Source: Ulva prolifera (taxonomy: Eukaryota; Chlorophyta; Ulvophyceae; Ulvales; Ulvaceae). Taken from it: a stretch of DNA of 64,000 bases. Location of the stretch: contig CM041203.1 in the NCBI GenBank assembly GCA_023078555.1, positions 515,481 to 579,480 on the forward strand, read 5' to 3'. Shown here piece after piece: positions 36,294-48,410 of the stretch. Made by a program: the position numbers and the translations under genes. Numbering within the stretch: the stretch's first letter is position 1; each line of letters starts with the position of its first letter. Below the pieces are notes generated by a model. The model saw only the letters and a program-made list of their open reading frames with translations. It did not search any database and was not told where the DNA came from.

Positions 36294-36642
36294 GAGATTG
36301 GACTGAACATGTAACATGTCACATGAAGAGCCTCCGTTACAAGCGGTAGAAGGTCATCTAAGACCCGTAGCAACCCAGTCTACGAATTACTCATCAAACT
36401 GGTTGAAGTCCTCGGATCCATTGTCCGTCCGGCGTTGGATTTTTGGCATGTTTTGGATATGGCTGAAGCCCTCAAACCCCTCAACCCACAAATAGTGAAG
36501 CTTGGCTAGTTTGCTTCAGAGCTTCTTTCTCTACTTTACCTGCAGCTCTGTTCCCAAGTATACATGCTGGCAAGCTCAGAGCAGGTCTTCTTGCACAGGC
36601 AATGGTGCAAAGGGATTCTGATACACCGAAAAAATGCCTGTT

Positions 36643-37560
36643 GTGACAGACATTCATGCTGCTGCGGATGGCCAGCTGGATAATTGGAACGAAGTTTCTT
36701 ACGGCGGTGCCCGCTGCGGCTGTCATGGTAGTGTTGCTCCATGCGCCGCAGTGTGTGGTGTGGGTGGCAAGTGCCATAGTGTTGGGTTGCCCAGAGCGTG
36801 TTATAACGTGACCTATTGATCTTCTTTTTTTTTGCCCTGCAGGCGGCGAACAGTGCTGTGTAGGCGAGGTGCTCAGTGAGAGTCCACCTGGTAGCAGAGA
36901 TCTGTCAGGGGTATGCCATGTGCACATCACCGTAGGCTTGATGCTACAGCCCCTGATTGTGAACGCGCTGCCGCTGCCTTCATTGTCTTGACTGGGGCAT
37001 TTGCAGCGCATAAATTACTTGTGGACGAAGTTACCACTGCATACTTGAGGTCAACGCTTTGAATCATGTGGCGTACCACTAACAACAATGGTTGTGGGGA
37101 TGCAGCATGCTTGTGGGAGCTGTCGTCGGTTCGCATTTGCTGCCGCGGGTATGTGGACTGCGGCCTGACGCTAGGTATGCCATTGGGTGTGGTGGGTCGC
37201 TATAGCAGCTGAGAGTGCGGTGCCGATGGCGACTTTGTTCGGGATCTTTTCACCCCAATGGGTGCTGACGAATATGCCCTTGTGAGTGCAGTATGATGAC
37301 TTTTGCTTTGGATCTTCCGTACTACTGATATACCGCCCGTAGATACATGGTGTCAGTGGTGATGCTGGGGTATTGGATGATACTGTTTGCCCTTCTTTTG
37401 TAGTTGGCTCGTCTTGTTGCTTTCAGCGGCGCAAGGTAGCCGGATTCTGCGGCAGTACATGGCTTGGATGTCTCGATCGATCCTGGACTTCGGAGTTTTC
37501 ATAATTCTTTTTGGAAGTGGTTGTGTATCCAAGCATGCAACTATATGCACATATTTCATG

Positions 37561-37653
<93 letters not shown>

Positions 37654-38087
37654 CGCTACTCTGGCACCCGCGCTCCGCATTCACCTGGGCCGGGACTGTG
37701 TCCTGCGATATATGCCACCCAAGCTATGCGACAGTGCCCTCTGCTGTTGTGCACGCGATCATTTCCCCCCACTGCTTTTAACCTCTCAAGGACTGCAAAC
37801 ATTTTGTCTGCGATCCTGCTTTACCGTGGCTGTGCACGCTTTGCTCTGTCAGTGTGTTCTGGTGTGACAGCTACTGTGGTTGCTGTCATGCAGTCCAGCA
37901 TCAATACCTTCAAACGGAGCACCTGCTGCTGCGGCTCAATGTTGCCCTGCTCCTGTTCGCGGTGCACAGTACCCTTCAAATTATGCCTTTGTCCAGGATG
38001 TTTTTCTGGCTGGGGTTGCTTGTGACGTCTTTCGCTGTGTGTTCCTGCTTGACTCTGTACAAGAATTATGGGCTGCGGACCGTGTGA
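36643..38087 (+). CDS. Candidate multi-pass membrane protein exons, unassigned
   Basis: Several plus-strand stretches translate to long hydrophobic segments: ASWIIGTKFLTAVPAAAVMV (~36680, following a good acceptor), AAAAFIVLTGAFAAHKLLVD (~36970), ARFALSVCSGVTATVVAVM (~37830) and FFWLGLLVTSFAVCSCLTLY (~38000). Together they suggest a membrane protein with introns. No family was recognised and the exon chain was not solved. A (CT)n tract of 87 bases lies inside this region. This could also be a pseudogene or several unrelated frames. Confidence 0.3.
37564..37650 (+). repeat. (CT)n microsatellite, 87 bases
   Basis: Uninterrupted CT dinucleotide run of about 43 repeats. On the minus strand it reads as an Arg-Glu repeat, which I do not take as a real protein. 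Confidence 0.97.
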
Positions 38088-38689
38088 GGTGTGCTTACTT
38101 CGGCCTGAATGCGGCTTTCGTGTGCGGCATGCACAACATGAGGTCTACAGCTCACTGCTTGATGCTGCATTACATGACGATAACGGCCCGATATGACATC
38201 TTTCGGCCTGACCACAGGTGCCCATCACATATCTATGTGAGCAAAGCAACCGACACCGACACCAGGTCGCAAATTCCCTGATTTTCAAGTAATAGAGCGA
38301 GGCCGTCTGAGACCGGCGTCCACCAGGATCACGGAAAATGACGCGAGATTCGGTGTGGCCGTGCGGTGTGCGGTGTCATCCCCAAGGGGTCGGGGTCAGG
38401 GATTGGTGTGGAAAGGAACGAGGGGCCTCTGTGTTCGCACTTTCAGCTTTGCTGATCATGCAACTGCTTCTGCAGGCGATATGAATGTTCTACCCTGACA
38501 GTCGCGGACGTTGCATGATTGTGCAATTGTTCAACCTTTTGCAATGTAGCCTGCCCAATACATTGTGCACAGCACACCAAAATTCGGCCAAGCCCTTACC
38601 CTGCCCCCAGCCCAATTTCCTTCCATCAACGACGAATCATGCATGCATGTGTTACACACAGCGCACTGCGCGGCGGCAGTGAAGCTTTG

Positions 38690-39082
38690 ATACGTGGCAC
38701 ACTCGGAACAAGCAGTGCAGCAATTGCCGAGTTTGAACTGCCGGCCTCCATTTCGGTCGACAGCGTGGCTGAGGTGTTCCGTTTTGCTGATTCGCTGCTG
38801 CGTAACGCCGTGCTCCCTATGGATCCATCAGCGTTTGCGGTCCGGCATGCGCAGATACATCGGAGGTGCTCGATACGATGGATAATGCATGGTAACATTG
38901 CGCACAGTCGTGGCATGCCACAGCGAGTGAGCGCATGCATGAGGTCCATCGCGCTGTATTTGACTGGACTCGAGACAGCTGTCCATTACCCTTATACTTC
39001 AATGAAAATCGTCCATCATAAGAAAAAGGCTCGCATGCAAGTGTGCTTCTCAGCATGGAGTGTAGTTCGCATAGCAATGTAG
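38690..39082 (+). CDS. Unassigned coding-like exons
   Basis: A plus-strand frame here reads like protein: SSAAIAEFELPASISVDSVA, then EVFRFADSLLRNAVLPMDPS, and further on SIALYLTGLETAVHYPYTSM. The last piece is faintly reminiscent of the TAF2/M1-peptidase-like fold, too weakly to name it. No start, partner exons or neighbours were resolved. Confidence 0.3.
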   Translation: MRGTLGTSSAAIAEFELPASISVDSVAEVFRFADSLLRNAVLPMDPSAFAVRHAQIHRRCSIRWIMHGNIAHSRGMPQRVSACMRSIALYLTGLETAVHYPYTSMKIVHHKKKARMQVCFSAWSVVRIAM

Positions 39083-40387
39083 GCTGTTCGCGCAGGTGCA
39101 GGGCAGGCTCAAACAGCGCTCCAAACCAGGTAGCGATGTACAATGTATGCACGGCTCCAACAAAAACACAGCACAATCCCTGTCTGTTCCTGCTGTGATT
39201 ATCGCAGCAGAAATGATAACCAATGTAGCCTGTTGCCCCGCCGGCTTGCATCTGGGCAGTAGCATGCGCACCGTAAATTGCATGGATGGAGCAATCACCA
39301 GGTCTGAGCACATCTTTAAGTGGCCACTAGTTTTCGTGAGCCTGCAGTCAGAGTATATGTGTTCCGCTCCGTGTGCGTGAGCGTGCTGCCCCGACAGAGC
39401 TGAATCAATTGGACATCGATATCCCGGCGTACAGTCTCCCGTGCAGGTCACATGCCCGCTAGAAACCACATGAAGTAATTTCAATCAGTTTTGATGTTGC
39501 TGTGATGGTGCAACATGAATCACGACGATGTCAATCGCGTTTCGATCACGGTGCCGAGGGCGATGTGTGTGTGCAGCAAATAGCAGCTACTCTGCGTCCG
39601 CGACTTGACCTTCGCACAGTCGCATTGGTGTGGGTTTTGGCATTCGATGTGTGTCGTTTCTGCAGACTAAATCGTTCAAGTAGCTTTGTAGCTGGGCTTC
39701 ATGACTGGAATTATTGCCTCTCGCAATGACGAATTGCGCTGAAAGTGTGATCATACACTTGGAAGGTGTAGCAAATTTCTATTTGATCGGACTTGTAAGG
39801 AGCAGAAAGTACATGTTGCTGGGCCAGCTCCAAATTTCCCCCTGTAGCCACTGTTAAAGTTCATTTGATTGTACTTTTAGCGAGCAGACATTAACCTATA
39901 AATGCATCACCATACAGCAGCCGCTCCACAATTGAATGAGGTCACATATCAACATGCCCCTCAGGATTCTCATGCATTGTTTGTGGTTGGCTGGCGTCGC
40001 GTGCCAAGACCTATCGACACTCGCTCTAGACTCCGACGGAGTCGCCGCAGTTGCATTGCATGGAATTAGCATTGACGAAAGCATCGCCTAGAGAAGCTCT
40101 GGATTTGTTTGAGGCGACTTGTGAATGCAAGAAATCGCCGTGACCATCCTCTGCGTAGTGATCGAATTGCACCTCGCTGTAATAATTCGGACTTGTTGTG
40201 AAACCCACACGGAGTTCAGGCTGTGCCGCACAGCAAGCAGTTTCTTGTTCACCATACCGTGTGCATGTCAGAACAAAACGCACTAGGATGGGTCGCATGG
40301 TCAATATCGGCTGAAAGGCGTTGAGACAAACTCCGCAAGACTCGAAACGAACAATCAAGACAGCACACGTGGACCAGGGAATTCAAG
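39083..40387. other. No gene recognised
   Basis: About 1.3 kb ahead of CFAP410. Short open frames on both strands, none matching a known family. A minus-strand frame at 40358-40026 is open for 110 codons without recognisable features. The CFAP410 promoter should be at the right end. Confidence 0.3.
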
Positions 40388-41851
40388 ATGGTGACACTGA
40401 CCGCCGATATGATTCTCAAGAAGACCAAGCTGCAGAGGTATGTAAGTGTTGCACTCGCGCATCGCAAAAAAAACTATTTCGATACATCTGCCTAAACGAA
40501 TTCGCTTCGTTGGGCGATGATTGTGGTGCTGAAGCCTCTCAAATCAGCTGCGGCTGCAAGTATCCATCTTGCCAGCAACTATGTCCTGCCCTTGATGGTC
40601 CTGGCTTGTGTAAACGGGGCAGTGCCTGTCATGCCTAGCGTTTCCGTTGATCTCGCTTGAACAGAGTGCGCTTGCAGACTAGAAGATGTCAGAAATCTGA
40701 ATTTGTTTGCGTATGATATAACTGATGCAGCCGTGCTGTCAAATCTGCCAAATGTCGAGGTTTGTCTTACTTGGTCTTCCCAGCATAGATCAGATTGCTA
40801 CCTTCTTATGCCATATTTTCATTTCTGAGGTTCAATCACCGTCATGCAGGTCCTGTCATTGTCTATGAATCGTATCGCCCATTTGAAGGACTTCACCAAG
40901 TGCCTGCGCCTGCGTGAGCTGTATCTGAGGCGAAACCAGGTCAGGTGCCTAGGTTAAGGTCTTACCTCATACCCTATGATGAAAAACACAATGAAACAGA
41001 GCACCTGTTACAGGTTACTGTAATCGAAGAAGTCAAGCACTTGGTACATCTCAAGCAGCTGCAGGTGCTGTCCGTTTTCCAATTGTCTGATGTGGCCTCT
41101 CTGTTTTGTGTTTCTCGACCTGCCAAGACATGTTGATTCTTATCCATCTCATAGTCATAACGTGTCGGCGTGTCATGATCAAGAAAATTACTGGCAACAT
41201 CTTCGTGAAGAAGCATTGCCCTCGCTGAAGGTGCTGTGGCTCAGCGACAATCCCTGCGCAGACCTGCCGGGGTATGAAGCGTATGTTTGTGGAATGCTAC
41301 CACAACTCCAGATGTTGGATAACATGTTCACTGCCGGGAAACTTCGAGAGAAGGTGACCCAGGGTATCGACTGCCACATTGGAGAGGATGGGGTGAGGTC
41401 TGTGACAGTAGATCAGCTAGAATTTGCCAGGGCACAACCTGGAACTTACAAGGCTTGTGGTCAACAGACTGCTGCGAATGTGCTGATAACGACAGAAGCC
41501 AACCCTGCAGCAATGGACAATGCAAAAAGGCATCTTGGCAACCATGTAGGTCATGCAGATGCTATGCCTCTTACATGCCATGGATCTATTTCAGAATTGC
41601 ATGCAAGGAAGCAATCAGTCTTGCAAACTGTGGCGAAGTGTGATGCGCTTAACGCAGAGCAGTCCATGCATCCACAATGTACATTGGTGTCACTGACCTC
41701 ATCATCGACTGCACGGGTTTCAAGCTCTTGTTTCAATGTCTACATAGCAGTTACTCATCTGCTGAAAGAGCTCGAAGACCGAAGAGATTGGAACTCTTTG
41801 ATCGCATTGAAGCATGACATAGAGCGTAGGTTGGATGATACAATGAAATAA
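40388..41851 (+). CDS. CFAP410: Cilia- and flagella-associated protein 410 homologue (CFAP410/C21orf2), LRR protein
   Basis: CFAP410 is a basal-body and cilium protein that works with NEK1 in animals. Five exons join in frame: 40388-40437, 40678-40759, 40850-40939, 41014-41064 and 41231-41851, giving 297 codons plus stop (human 256). The start MVTLTADMILKKTKLQ matches the family opening (hydrophobic-M-x-L-T/K...K), followed by leucine-rich repeats: VRNLNLFAYDITDAAVLSNL, then VLSLSMNRIAHLKDF, RLRELYLRRNQ and VLWLSDNPCADLPGYEAYVC. The LRR cap reads MLPQLQMLDN. A less conserved linker follows and the C-terminal helix VTHLLKELEDRRDWNSLIAL corresponds to the oligomerisation helix of the family. 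The acceptor at 41230 is AAG rather than CAG. Confidence 0.85.
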
Positions 41852-44363
41852 GAATGCCTGGGCCAATGAACGAGCTATGACGAACGGATGCATGCTGTGT
41901 AAGGTGTCAGTGCAGATCCATGCCATACCTTGACCATTGGCTGTTGATGTCAACCCATGCACTGTGGCTTGCGCTCGCAATTGACTGAGAGGCCGTTCTG
42001 TCTGGGACCTATTTGTTTCACCGACCCGCGCTTGCAATGTGCCAGCACTTTGATCTGTGCAAGGCATGTAACGCTGACAGCCACAGAGGTTTCATATCTG
42101 AGGCACTGAACGTGATCTGGGACGCGGATTTTATTGTACATGATGGTCTGATGCATTACATGATGAAAGTCTTGAGGCCAGTACAAAACCAACTGAGCAT
42201 CGGGCCATAGCTACAAGAGTGTGGTCTTCAGTGTTTATGGGCTGAACATAACACCCACACAATGCACATAGTCAGTGCATTGAATCCTCACCAGGGGCAT
42301 GTTCCTACCAAGGATGGACTGCGCCCCAGCAGCAGCGCAGGCGCATGCCTCGCATGAAATGCTAAAGAGTATGCAGAAGCCGGTGCTCAGACTCCTATCA
42401 GAGATTCTGCTACCATACGGACACAGCAAGAGTCACAGTTGCCTCCGGAACCCAGCGTGCCATATCAGGGGAAGCGCAGGGTCCAGCAATAACGGAGCAC
42501 AACATGAGACCGCGTCGACTGCATTTGCCATCATGTCTGCAAGCGCCATCCACATCACCCGCACCTTCTCCTTGTCCCCAGCTGCAGTGGCAAGACCTGC
42601 ATGGAGCATTTCCACGCAAAGCATGGTCACACGGCATGGAATATTAACCTCCAGGCATCACCCCTGTTGGCAACGTATACACTGCGGATGTAAGATGATG
42701 GAACGTAGCCAGGCTGGTGCGTGACTGTGAGCACTGCACCGAACCGGGCCCTATGTGTTCCCTGCCACCAGGGTTGCAGTCGGGAGCTTGCAACGTGGTG
42801 GCACATCTGTATGATCGGGAGTGCAGTGCAGTGTGTACCATGGTGCCTGTGCACAGAACTCCCTATTGGGCACGGCCACGGACCGCGCACACCATCCGTG
42901 ATGACCAGAGCTATACAGCCCTAATTCATGTTAGCGGGATTTCCGGAAAATAATAATGTCTTCGTCACCTGGCTCCGCCCGGTGGCGCTCCTTCAGCGAA
43001 GGGGAAATCCCGGTAGCGTGTGGAATAATAAACGGAGGCCCAAAAAAATCACTACAAGTGGTGCAAGGGTTTCATAATCGAGCACCAAGCATGTACACAG
43101 CAGCGAAACAGCTGCCCGTCATCGGCTGCCCGTCATTGGGATCCCCGGTGAGCCGCTGCGTGGCTCACCGGAATGCTCCCGGTACGCCTCTAGCGCTCGC
43201 AGGGCAAAACCGGTGCCGGCTGCGCCGGCCCCGTGATTTGGCCAAACTTTGCAATTCTGAATGGGACCGCGACCGGGATGAAGAGCCCTGGTCATGACGA
43301 CCGAACAATTGCCATGGATGGCCGCTCAGCCATATCGGTTGTTTAATCGCTCAGAACAATACCATTATGCCGGAGGCAACTTGTCCAAGCAGAGTCACAT
43401 TCTCGGTCCCTGGACTTTATGTGTCGAGCCCTTTCGAAATTGCGCAAATGGAGACAGGGCGGTGCACCGCGGTGAGTATCACACTCCCTTCCCATGCCGT
43501 ACGCGTGGCTACACGTGCACCGTCACATTTGTTTCCCACTTTCATTCGACGGCAGCTTCCACATGCTCGGCGAGCTGTAACGAGCATGCATATGGCTTGA
43601 ATTGGACATTGTGGCGAGTGCCGAGGCCTGAGGGGATCAGTCGCTACAGCAGCAGCAACAGACAGTGGTGGAACGCGACCGGTTGTGTTCTGCGGAACTA
43701 CCTTTGGACAACATTTCCAGCGACGCTGAACGCAGGGCCCCTAACATGGTCGCAAACGCGCATCGGCTACTGTATGTTGTCGGGCAGTAGGTCAAAGAGC
43801 ACATCCTCCAGCTGAACGCAGCGGCGTTGTTGACAAAGCGGGGATCTGATCGCGTCGAGGCCTGGTCCCTGAAGAGCGCTTTGTGATGCGGGCGAAAGAA
43901 GCGCCCTTTGTCTCAAGTGCGCTAAATCATTCTCCTGCAGTTGTTGGTGTCGTGATTCATTGCATTTTGTGTACATGCTATCTGTTACGGCTCGCTTCGG
44001 TGCAGGGTCGCAACCCAGAGCGGGATTCAGACGGGATGCCACCAGTGAGAAGAGAGCCAGCTTCGCAGTTGAACAGGGCGTGCTGGTACCGGGCTTTCAC
44101 ATCCTGCTGTGGAAACGGTGCACTTTGTGTGACGAGCGCTTGGCATGAGCAATGAACAGTGATCAGGCACATGTACATTTCATGGCAAAAGCTGCCATAT
44201 ATGTATTTGCTGAAGCTGATTGGGACAAACATTCTTGCAATGCATTCACAGGCCATCCATACACACGAGTCGTGCACTCACAAGGAGTAGCAATGGCATT
44301 CAACGCATGCGCATTTGTCAGCATAGCTAGCTCTGTTGCATTTCAACAAAAAGTGAGCCGGTG
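41852..44363. other. No confidently assigned gene; GC-rich hairpin patch
   Basis: About 2.5 kb. On the minus strand at 42630-42433 a helical, coding-like frame is visible (VEMLHAGLATAAGDKEKVRV, then MWMALADMMANAVDAV) but no family, start or partner exons are clear. On the plus strand 43294-43815 is open for 173 codons without recognisable features. Around 42960-43240 there are GC-rich hairpins, one listed separately. The last part should hold the promoter of the coiled-coil gene. Confidence 0.3.
43145..43171. repeat. Perfect hairpin, 10-bp stem, 7-nt loop
   Basis: CCGGTGAGCC and its exact reverse complement GGCTCACCGG flank GCTGCGT. A further GCCGGC-TGC-GCCGGC inverted repeat follows near 43216. 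Confidence 0.75.
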
Positions 44364-47326
44364 ATGTTGAGCAAATTACTGCCAGACATGCCCTATGATC
44401 TACAGGAGCTCAGGTCGGTTAATGTTGCACTGGCAAAGCAGCTTGCTCAAGAACGGGCGGAGCATGAGAAGGTCTGACCATCATCGTGGCATGAAATCAA
44501 TGTATGTCAGATGTGGCTGATAGGGGGTCGTAATGGGCCATGCCTCACCTGTAGGATGTTACAGAAGCTAACGGAACTATCAGGCGGCTGCATGCTGCCT
44601 TGTCGCAGATGCAAGATCAGTTGGTAATGGCTCCCACACTTCCAGGCAGTGAATTCTATCAGTTCCATCCAGCCGTCACTGTTACATGTTGGGCCTGAAT
44701 TTTTCAAAACATGTCAGGAGGCGTCCAAACATCAACAAAATCAAAGAGTCCAAGGCGTCGCTACATCTCTCAGGGGACTTCAAGAACAGCTTCGATTGCA
44801 AGAAGACAGCAAAATTTCAATAGAAGGTAGAGCACAACAGCTCGCAGAATTCGTGCGTGAACTCCGCAAGCAGACAGAGGCATTACATCTGTATGTCAAG
44901 GAGCGTGATGGACAGTTATCTGTCCTACGCTCAGAGTACGATGATGCATGCATAAAACTCACTGCCGCAAAAGAATCAGAAGAGGCAGCATGTGCAAGGC
45001 GAGCCCTTTGCCTGGCCATGGTTTGCCGAGATGTGGTACCTGGCCACCCAGACTGTGTGGGTAGATGGCACTTCACAAACTGTGGTTTCAGGTTGGCAAC
45101 GCTTGAACTAGAAGTAGCTAAGGGTCGCTCAGATTTGTCAATTTCAAGTGCATTCGTGGAACAGCTTGAAGGGACATCCGCGCATGTGCAGCAAGAATTG
45201 GAGCAGTTGAGAGTGAAAGAAAAGAAAGCCGTGGAGGTGCGTGAGTGTATTGCATGCAATGACTGCATTGTGTGTTGCAGTCCAGTCCGTCAAGCAAACA
45301 GGTACACGCGATACTAGCAATGCAGGATCTGATCATGGCGCAAGACACTGCTGCAAAAAAAATCTCTGAATGTGAGCATTTGAAGCACCTTCTGGACAAA
45401 GAAAGAAAGCTGCATGAGAAAGCACAGGAGGATTTGAAGGGTTTGCAAGCTGAAAACAAAGATTTGATATTGCAGACCGCAAATGCGCGCGCACTGGCCT
45501 GTTCTGTTGAAGAACTGAAGGGCCAACTTACTAAGGTGCAGGTGTGCTGATTGCAGCATCCGTGTAGCAGCAGAAATTTCGCATCCTAGATCTGTTTGAA
45601 CCAAGACCTTGGCTGGAGCATCACGAGAGTGTGACATGCAGGCCGAAAGAGACACAATGGACACGTGTGTGATGGCCCGTGCTCAAGAGTTGGAATCACT
45701 GGCTTCAGAAAACTTACGTTTGAAGAGTGACTGGAAGCTTCGGGAGGATGGGCTGTCAAGCAGCCACGCAATTCGTATTCAGCATCTGATGAAATCAATC
45801 CAGGAACGAGAACAGCAGAATTGCGACCTGCATAATAGCATGCACAAGGCAAAAATTCGCATTGAGACATTGCAAGCGGAATCAGAGACCACTCGGCAGC
45901 AGTCGGAGGTGTGCTCCTGACAATGTAATGGGACATGAAATCTTCGGGCTGCCTGCACAAACTGGCAAATATTTGAGTGCATGTGAACATCAACCATCCT
46001 TGCAGAAAGCCTCTGAAGCGGTTTTATCATTAGAACAGAGTTGCACCGACCTCAAGAGGCAGCTTGAAGAGGACAAGGCACAAAGTCGGCAACTGCTCAC
46101 TGAAGCAGTTGAAGCAAATCGAAGTAACAGCTCCAAGCTAGCTCAACGTACCACAGAGCTTGCAGAGACAAAGCAAAACTGTCATGACTTGCAAACGCGG
46201 ATTGAATCTCTGTTGCTACAAATGCAAAACCAAATGACAGCATATGCGGCTCTGAAGCAGCAGCTTCAGGATGCGGAGCAGAACAGCGCAGAGCAGGTGC
46301 CCGATGGAGGCACATGTGTTCAATGGCGTCCTTGGCATCTATCAGTGATTACCTATTACCAGATTATCAATTTGATGGCTTGCAGGTCTCCAAGTTGACA
46401 GCTTCTATTCGTGAAGTCAGCGAAAAGCTCTTGGATAGCCAGCGTCAACATGACCATGCACTCGCGACAGCTGATTCCAGAATTCAACAATTGACGAGTA
46501 ACTTGAATGGGGCTTTATCAGAGGCTGCTGCAGTGAAAGCAGCCTTGGAAACTGCGGCTCTCGAGAATGAGTCCAGCCAGAACAAGATCAGTGCGCTTCA
46601 GCAAGAGCTGACTATTCGCACCGGTGAGGTGGGCGTGGTAAGGCTATCTACCTCGAGCAAGTTTGCTTCATGATAGCCTCAGACACATGACGTGACATGC
46701 AATTCTCAGGCACAAAAAAAGGTGGAAAGCTGCATCGCTGAGGTTGAAGCATTGAAGTCGTCATTGCGCCAGAAGCAGGCCGATGTAGAGTCCATCACAC
46801 AAAGGCAGGAAAAGATGGTGAAGGCTGTGACCAATGCTATGAACGCCGAGGAACAGACAAAGCTGGCAGCTCAGGAACAATTGCGGTCAGCAAAAGACAG
46901 GGTGAGCCAGCTTGATCGAGAACTGACAGATATGATGGGGAAGGTTGCAGATGCGAACGAGCGCGCAAGGGATCTGCAAGCTGAACGTGATGACGCCATG
47001 GTGCGCATGTTCATGTATGTGAAGGCACAGTCTGGTGACTACAGTTTGAGTTTGCAAAATTACCCGCAATGCAGGATACTGTGCAAGCATTGAAACGAAA
47101 ATTGGACTTCCAGAGGAGGCGAGATCAAGGTGACCACAATGCATCAGTGCGACCATACGACGCATGGCTGCGCAAGAGCTCCAGGGCGCTGGGATCCCCA
47201 GACAACAAGTATGTTCGGCACAGTGCTGCAGGAGAGCTGTACAGGCACAACATGGGAACAACACCAGTAGCAGATGAGCTATCAAGCTATCACCAGCGGC
47301 TGGCGGAAATTCGTGCCAGAGAGTAG
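44364..47326 (+). CDS. Long coiled-coil protein, 744 aa, family unknown
   Basis: Ten exons join in frame: 44364-44471, 44555-44623, 44718-44998, 45092-45236, 45281-45541, 45642-45908, 46006-46296, 46386-46637, 46710-47018 and 47075-47326. All introns are phase 0 except one phase-2 intron (44999-45091), which is GC-AG. Almost the whole protein is predicted coiled coil with heptads rich in E, K, Q, L and A, for example LQEQLRLQEDSKISIEGRAQ and VSQLDRELTDMMGKVADANE. The C-terminal ~70 residues are different: basic, then RPYDAWLRKSSRAL and a YRHNMGTTPVADELSSYHQR tail. Such architecture is common in centrosomal, flagellar and cytoskeletal proteins, and CFAP410 is the neighbour, but I cannot name an orthologue. 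A TGTAA signal lies at 47339-47343. The first exon is chosen by ATG; more exons upstream cannot be excluded. Confidence 0.8.
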
Positions 47327-47505
47327 CAATGTTGCCAATGTAACGGATAAGAACATTCATAAAATGCTTCAGCACAAATTTGAATGTTACTGGATCTTCA
47401 GACATGGAGCCATGACTGAAGGTTCAGTCACTACGATTTACACGGTGTTCAAACCTTGAATACTTCTTTCGCTCTCTTTCTTCCTTTCGCTGCCGAATCC
47501 TGCAT

Positions 47506-48107
47506 CTAATGCTTGCGTGCTGCGGCATTCGCTGCAAACATGTCGGAGACGCCATCTAGCTTATTGCTGCTAGCTGCTTGCTGGTATAGGTGCTGCAGCC
47601 CCTTTTCACCTAGGCGATCCAGCTCCTCGGGGTCGACCGCAATGCCAACATCACCGCCTTGACCACCATGAATAGCCTCCAGTCTGCAAGCAATACACTG
47701 ATGACCGGCCCGAGGAAACATTTACAGTTGTTGGGAATCACGATACAAGCAATGCACCTTTTTAGCGCAGCAGCAGTGGCTGGTCGCGCAGAATTTGGCA
47801 TCTTGTAAGTGTGACCAACGGCTGATAGCCCCTCCGCAGCAGCTGCGGTATCTTGCTGCTCCAGGGCGGTGTAAAGCGGGGCTGCTGGTGCAGCTATCGA
47901 TGTGCCGCCAGATTTGCGCATATCCAGGGAGGCATCAGTGCTGATACCTGCCTCGCTGGAGGCCAATCCTGTCATCATGCCGGATGCAATGCCTTGGTCT
48001 AGCTGCTCCTCTGTAAGCACGGGCTCTGCAGGTTCTTCTTCTTCACATTCACTAGAATCCTCATCATCATCTTCCATCTCTCCCCAGCGCTGACTTTTGA
48101 TCTGCAA
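47506..48107 (-). pseudogene. SF3B2: C-terminal exons of splicing factor SF3B2 (SAP145), 5' part absent
   Basis: SF3B2 is a U2 snRNP SF3b subunit. Only its C-terminal part is here. One exon (from ~48105 down to ~47762) begins after a good acceptor with QRWGEMEDDDEDSSECEEEE and ends SAVGHTYKMPN; a second (from ~47691 to the stop at 47506) reads GIAVDPEELDRLGEKGLQHL then DGVSDMFAANAAARKH. These correspond to the tail that follows the PSP domain in SF3B2. The rest, about 400 residues including the proline-rich PSP domain, should lie at higher coordinates, but a retroelement cluster begins about 80 bases upstream and no further SF3B2 exon appears on the minus strand anywhere to the right. Either the gene is broken here, or the intron is longer than the window, or the assembly is misjoined. 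I call it a fragment for that reason; the exons themselves look intact. Confidence 0.7.
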
Positions 48108-48187
48108 ACCCAGAACGTCAAAGTCAAGAAAAAAAAATGTGAACGGGCCAATCTACATGCGAAGACCGGCTGCACCGACGGCATGGT

Positions 48188-48310
48188 GTCAGAACACCCT
48201 TCTATTCAGGTCAGACGCGCAGTCTATGTTCACGTCAGGAAAGCCAATACTCCATACCTGCTGCGCCCAGAGGTAGAATCTTTGTTGAGACCTATTGGTC
48301 TGGTCTTCGG
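48188..48310 (-). mobile_element. Diverged Ty1/copia LTR fragment
   Basis: The last ~100 bases match, on the minus strand, the 3' end of the two better LTRs at 49088-49390 and 49415-49731, sharing GCGCAGCAGGTATGGA and GACTGCGCGTCTGACC. It lies inside what should be an SF3B2 intron and may be the far LTR of the internally deleted minus-strand element. Confidence 0.6.
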
Positions 48311-48410
48311 TAGCATACCTCGATGGCGGTAAAAGGAAGTAAGGCCGAGTTAAGATCGCCGCAGCACGAGGGCTGTATACTATACTATATGTATTCTATA
48401 CTATGTGCAC

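Noticed and set aside
36481..37011. 176-codon open frame on the minus strand
   Set aside because: Composition is unlike a folded protein and the plus strand has better hydrophobic coding signals in the same place.
37353..37680. Minus-strand Arg-Glu repeat protein
   Set aside because: It is only the (CT)n microsatellite translated.
38690..39082. Assignment to TAF2 or an M1 aminopeptidase
   Set aside because: Only one short stretch (LYLTGLETAVHYPYTSMKIV) is suggestive; no zinc motif or further exons.
43294..43815. 173-codon plus-strand open frame as a gene
   Set aside because: No recognisable domain, odd composition and no splice partners; kept only as a comment in the intergenic entry.
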